From: Dorea_A amylophila
GTDB lineage: Bacteria > Bacillota > Clostridia > Lachnospirales > Lachnospiraceae
NCBI RefSeq assembly: GCF_025567265.1
Contig: NZ_JAOQJW010000022.1
Span: 5,046 to 69,045, forward strand
Reading direction: 5' to 3'
Length of the DNA stretch: 64,000 nucleotides
Both the position numbers and the translations under genes were made by a program. Under the pieces are notes generated by a model that made no database searches, had not been told where the DNA came from, and worked only from the letters and a program-made list of their open reading frames with translations. Numbering within the stretch: the stretch's first letter is position 1; each line of letters begins with the position of its first letter. Positions 62,511 through 64,000 of this stretch are shown here, one piece after another.

Positions 62511-63920
62511 TTATTCTGCTTCTGCAACATCCTGTTTCATTCCGAAGAAATATGTAAGTACAAATGCAACGGCGAATGCAATTACATTTACCAGAATGTA
62601 AAGCGGCATCTGTTTATTCAGATATAAGAGCATTCCCGGAATACCAGTGATAGACATTCCTGTTCCTTTCAGTCCGAGAAGTGCTGCGATCCATCCTCCG
62701 ACGCCACCACCGATACATGCACATACAAAAGGCTGTACCAGTCTTAAGTTTACACCAAATACTGCAGGCTCTGTAATTCCAAGTAATGCAGAGATTGCAG
62801 AAGGATAACCTAAGGATTTCATTTTTGTTGATTTTGTTTTTACTGCAACTGCCATTGCTGCTCCTGCCTGTGCTACAATACCGCAAGAACCTACCGGGTT
62901 TACCGGATTCCATTTTGTTTTTGCAAGCATCTCAATCTCAACAAGATTCAACGCATGATGTACACCGGTTACAACAATTACCTGGCAAAGTGCTCCCCAG
63001 ATAAATCCGCCAATTCCGAACGGAAGGCTGAACAATGCAGATACGATACTTACCAGACCTACTTCAACCGAATGGAAAATTGGTCCGACAATAAAAAGTC
63101 CCAGGCAAAGTGATACAAGCACTGTAACAAATGGTGTCACGATTAGATCCAGTGCATTGATCACATGATCATGCAGCCATTGTTCAATCTTAGAGCCTAA
63201 GAAACCAACAATGAATGCTGGTAATACAGAACTCTGATATCCATTGACTTTAATAAATCCAAAGAAGATCAGTGGTTTTGCATTTCCCTGAGCCACATCC
63301 CATGAAGTTGGCAAAATACTGCTTACAAGCATCAATCCAATTACAATACCAAGTACCGGAGATCCACCGAACTTTTTGAATGCAGACCAGCATACCAGTA
63401 CAGGCAGAAAACCAAACGCTGTATCAGTTAAAATCTGTGTAAATTCCAGGAACTGTTTTGGAATCGCATCTGCTGAAGTTCCAAAGAATGCAAGCAGTGC
63501 ATCCTGTGTCAGGAATCCCCTCAGTCCCATGAAAAGTCCTGTTGCAACCATTACCGGAATGATCGGAACGAATACATCTGCGAACACACGGATCAACTGC
63601 TGTAATTTATTTCCTCGTTTTGCGGCAGCGGCTGCCTGTTCATTCTTAGAGGAACCTTCAATTCCAAGTTTCATTACTTCATCATATACTTTATTTACAA
63701 TACCTGTTCCAAGAATAATCTGATACTGTCCAGCCGTGAAAAAGCATCCTTTTACAATATCAATTGCTTCTACCTGTTTGTCATCAATGATTTCCCTGTT
63801 TTTTACAATCAGGCGTAATCTTGTCGCACAGTGCGCAACAGAAATGATATTCTCAGGTCCACCGACAACTTCGATGATCTGCTGTGCAACTGCTTTATAA
63901 TCTGTCTCTTTTGCCATCAT
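62511..63920 (-). CDS. PTS transporter subunit EIIBC (glucoside type)
   Basis: Sugar phosphotransferase permease of about 469 residues. The EIIB domain is first (about 1-80) with the phosphocysteine in ISVAHCATRLRL, followed by a linker and the ten-helix EIIC domain of the glucose/sucrose/beta-glucoside superfamily, with PFGIGGFIWGALCQV and ALLGITEPAVFGVNLRL. EIIA is not fused and not in the window. The start at 63920 is chosen because AAAGGA lies nine bases upstream; longer frames lack a site. It opens the operon with GH3, PRD regulator and HAD genes. Sugar: probably a beta-glucoside, by context. Confidence 0.87.
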   Translation of the reverse strand: MMAKETDYKAVAQQIIEVVGGPENIISVAHCATRLRLIVKNREIIDDKQVEAIDIVKGCFFTAGQYQIILGTGIVNKVYDEVMKLGIEGSSKNEQAAAAAKRGNKLQQLIRVFADVFVPIIPVMVATGLFMGLRGFLTQDALLAFFGTSADAIPKQFLEFTQILTDTAFGFLPVLVCWSAFKKFGGSPVLGIVIGLMLVSSILPTSWDVAQGNAKPLIFFGFIKVNGYQSSVLPAFIVGFLGSKIEQWLHDHVINALDLIVTPFVTVLVSLCLGLFIVGPIFHSVEVGLVSIVSALFSLPFGIGGFIWGALCQVIVVTGVHHALNLVEIEMLAKTKWNPVNPVGSCGIVAQAGAAMAVAVKTKSTKMKSLGYPSAISALLGITEPAVFGVNLRLVQPFVCACIGGGVGGWIAALLGLKGTGMSITGIPGMLLYLNKQMPLYILVNVIAFAVAFVLTYFFGMKQDVAEAE

Positions 63921-63941
63921 TATATCCATTCCTTTCGCTTC

Positions 63942-63979
63942 GCTCAGGCACAAAACGCAATGAAAATGTTTCCCTGAGC
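63942..63979 (-). promoter_or_regulatory. Hairpin in the leader of the PTS gene
   Basis: GCTCAGG (63979-63973) pairs with CCTGAGC (63948-63942) over a 24-base loop just before the ribosome binding site. It may affect translation or antitermination. The leader is cut by the window end. Confidence 0.35.
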
Positions 63980-64000
63980 TTATTTTTTCTTTATAATTCT

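Overview
The window looks like a piece of a chromosome from a gut Clostridia bacterium of the family Lachnospiraceae. The reasons are the strong AGGAGG ribosome binding sites, modest GC content, a T-box in front of tyrS, a split purine pathway end (archaeal-type PurO plus a free-standing AICAR transformylase), an SSS-type sialic acid operon and many iron alcohol dehydrogenases. Genus is not decidable by eye; a Dorea, Mediterraneibacter or Coprococcus relative is my guess. Nearly all genes lie on the minus strand.

Layout. 1-7.3 kb: secG, enolase, 4-hydroxybutyrate dehydrogenase, a YitT protein, a TetR regulator, an MntP-like pump, and the two last purine steps. 7.5-13.9 kb: a radical SAM protein, then a 620 bp gene-free stretch holding two giant hairpins, then a thiamine salvage operon (greA-thiM-thiE-HAD/thiD) and a HAD phosphatase. 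14-22 kb: lactaldehyde reductase with twin operators, a TetR regulator, an ABC-F protein, a GNAT enzyme, and a GntR/APC permease/serine hydrolase module. 22-28.8 kb: a small unknown protein, rplM-rpsI, a GH13 glucosidase, a MATE pump, a flavin reductase and tyrS with its T-box leader. 28.8-37.2 kb: a sialic acid and amino sugar operon (nanE, nanA, SSS transporter, YhcH, ROK kinase, RpiR regulator, nagA, GDSL esterase) with nagB divergent. It takes free sialic acid to fructose-6-phosphate; no sialidase is present.

37.3-39.4 kb: lgt and ychF. 39.4-42.2 kb: a decayed insertion with an integrase stub, a broken flavodoxin, membrane and zinc-motif remnants, an intact TetR regulator with a perfect operator, and an intact XRE/zinc-ribbon protein. 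42.2-56.9 kb: a housekeeping block (thiN, rpe, rsgA, prkC, prpC, rlmN, rsmB, zinc peptidase, fmt, def, priA, murE) and pepT. 57-64 kb: a second YitT protein and a beta-glucoside operon (PTS EIIBC, GH3, PRD regulator, HAD phosphatase) cut by the right edge.

The most unusual signal is at 8937-9554. Two long hairpins lie head to head between convergent genes. Their stems differ in sequence, but their unpaired parts share several identical short motifs in the same order. That is the pattern of a structured RNA, or of a hairpin-forming mobile element, which I do not recognise.
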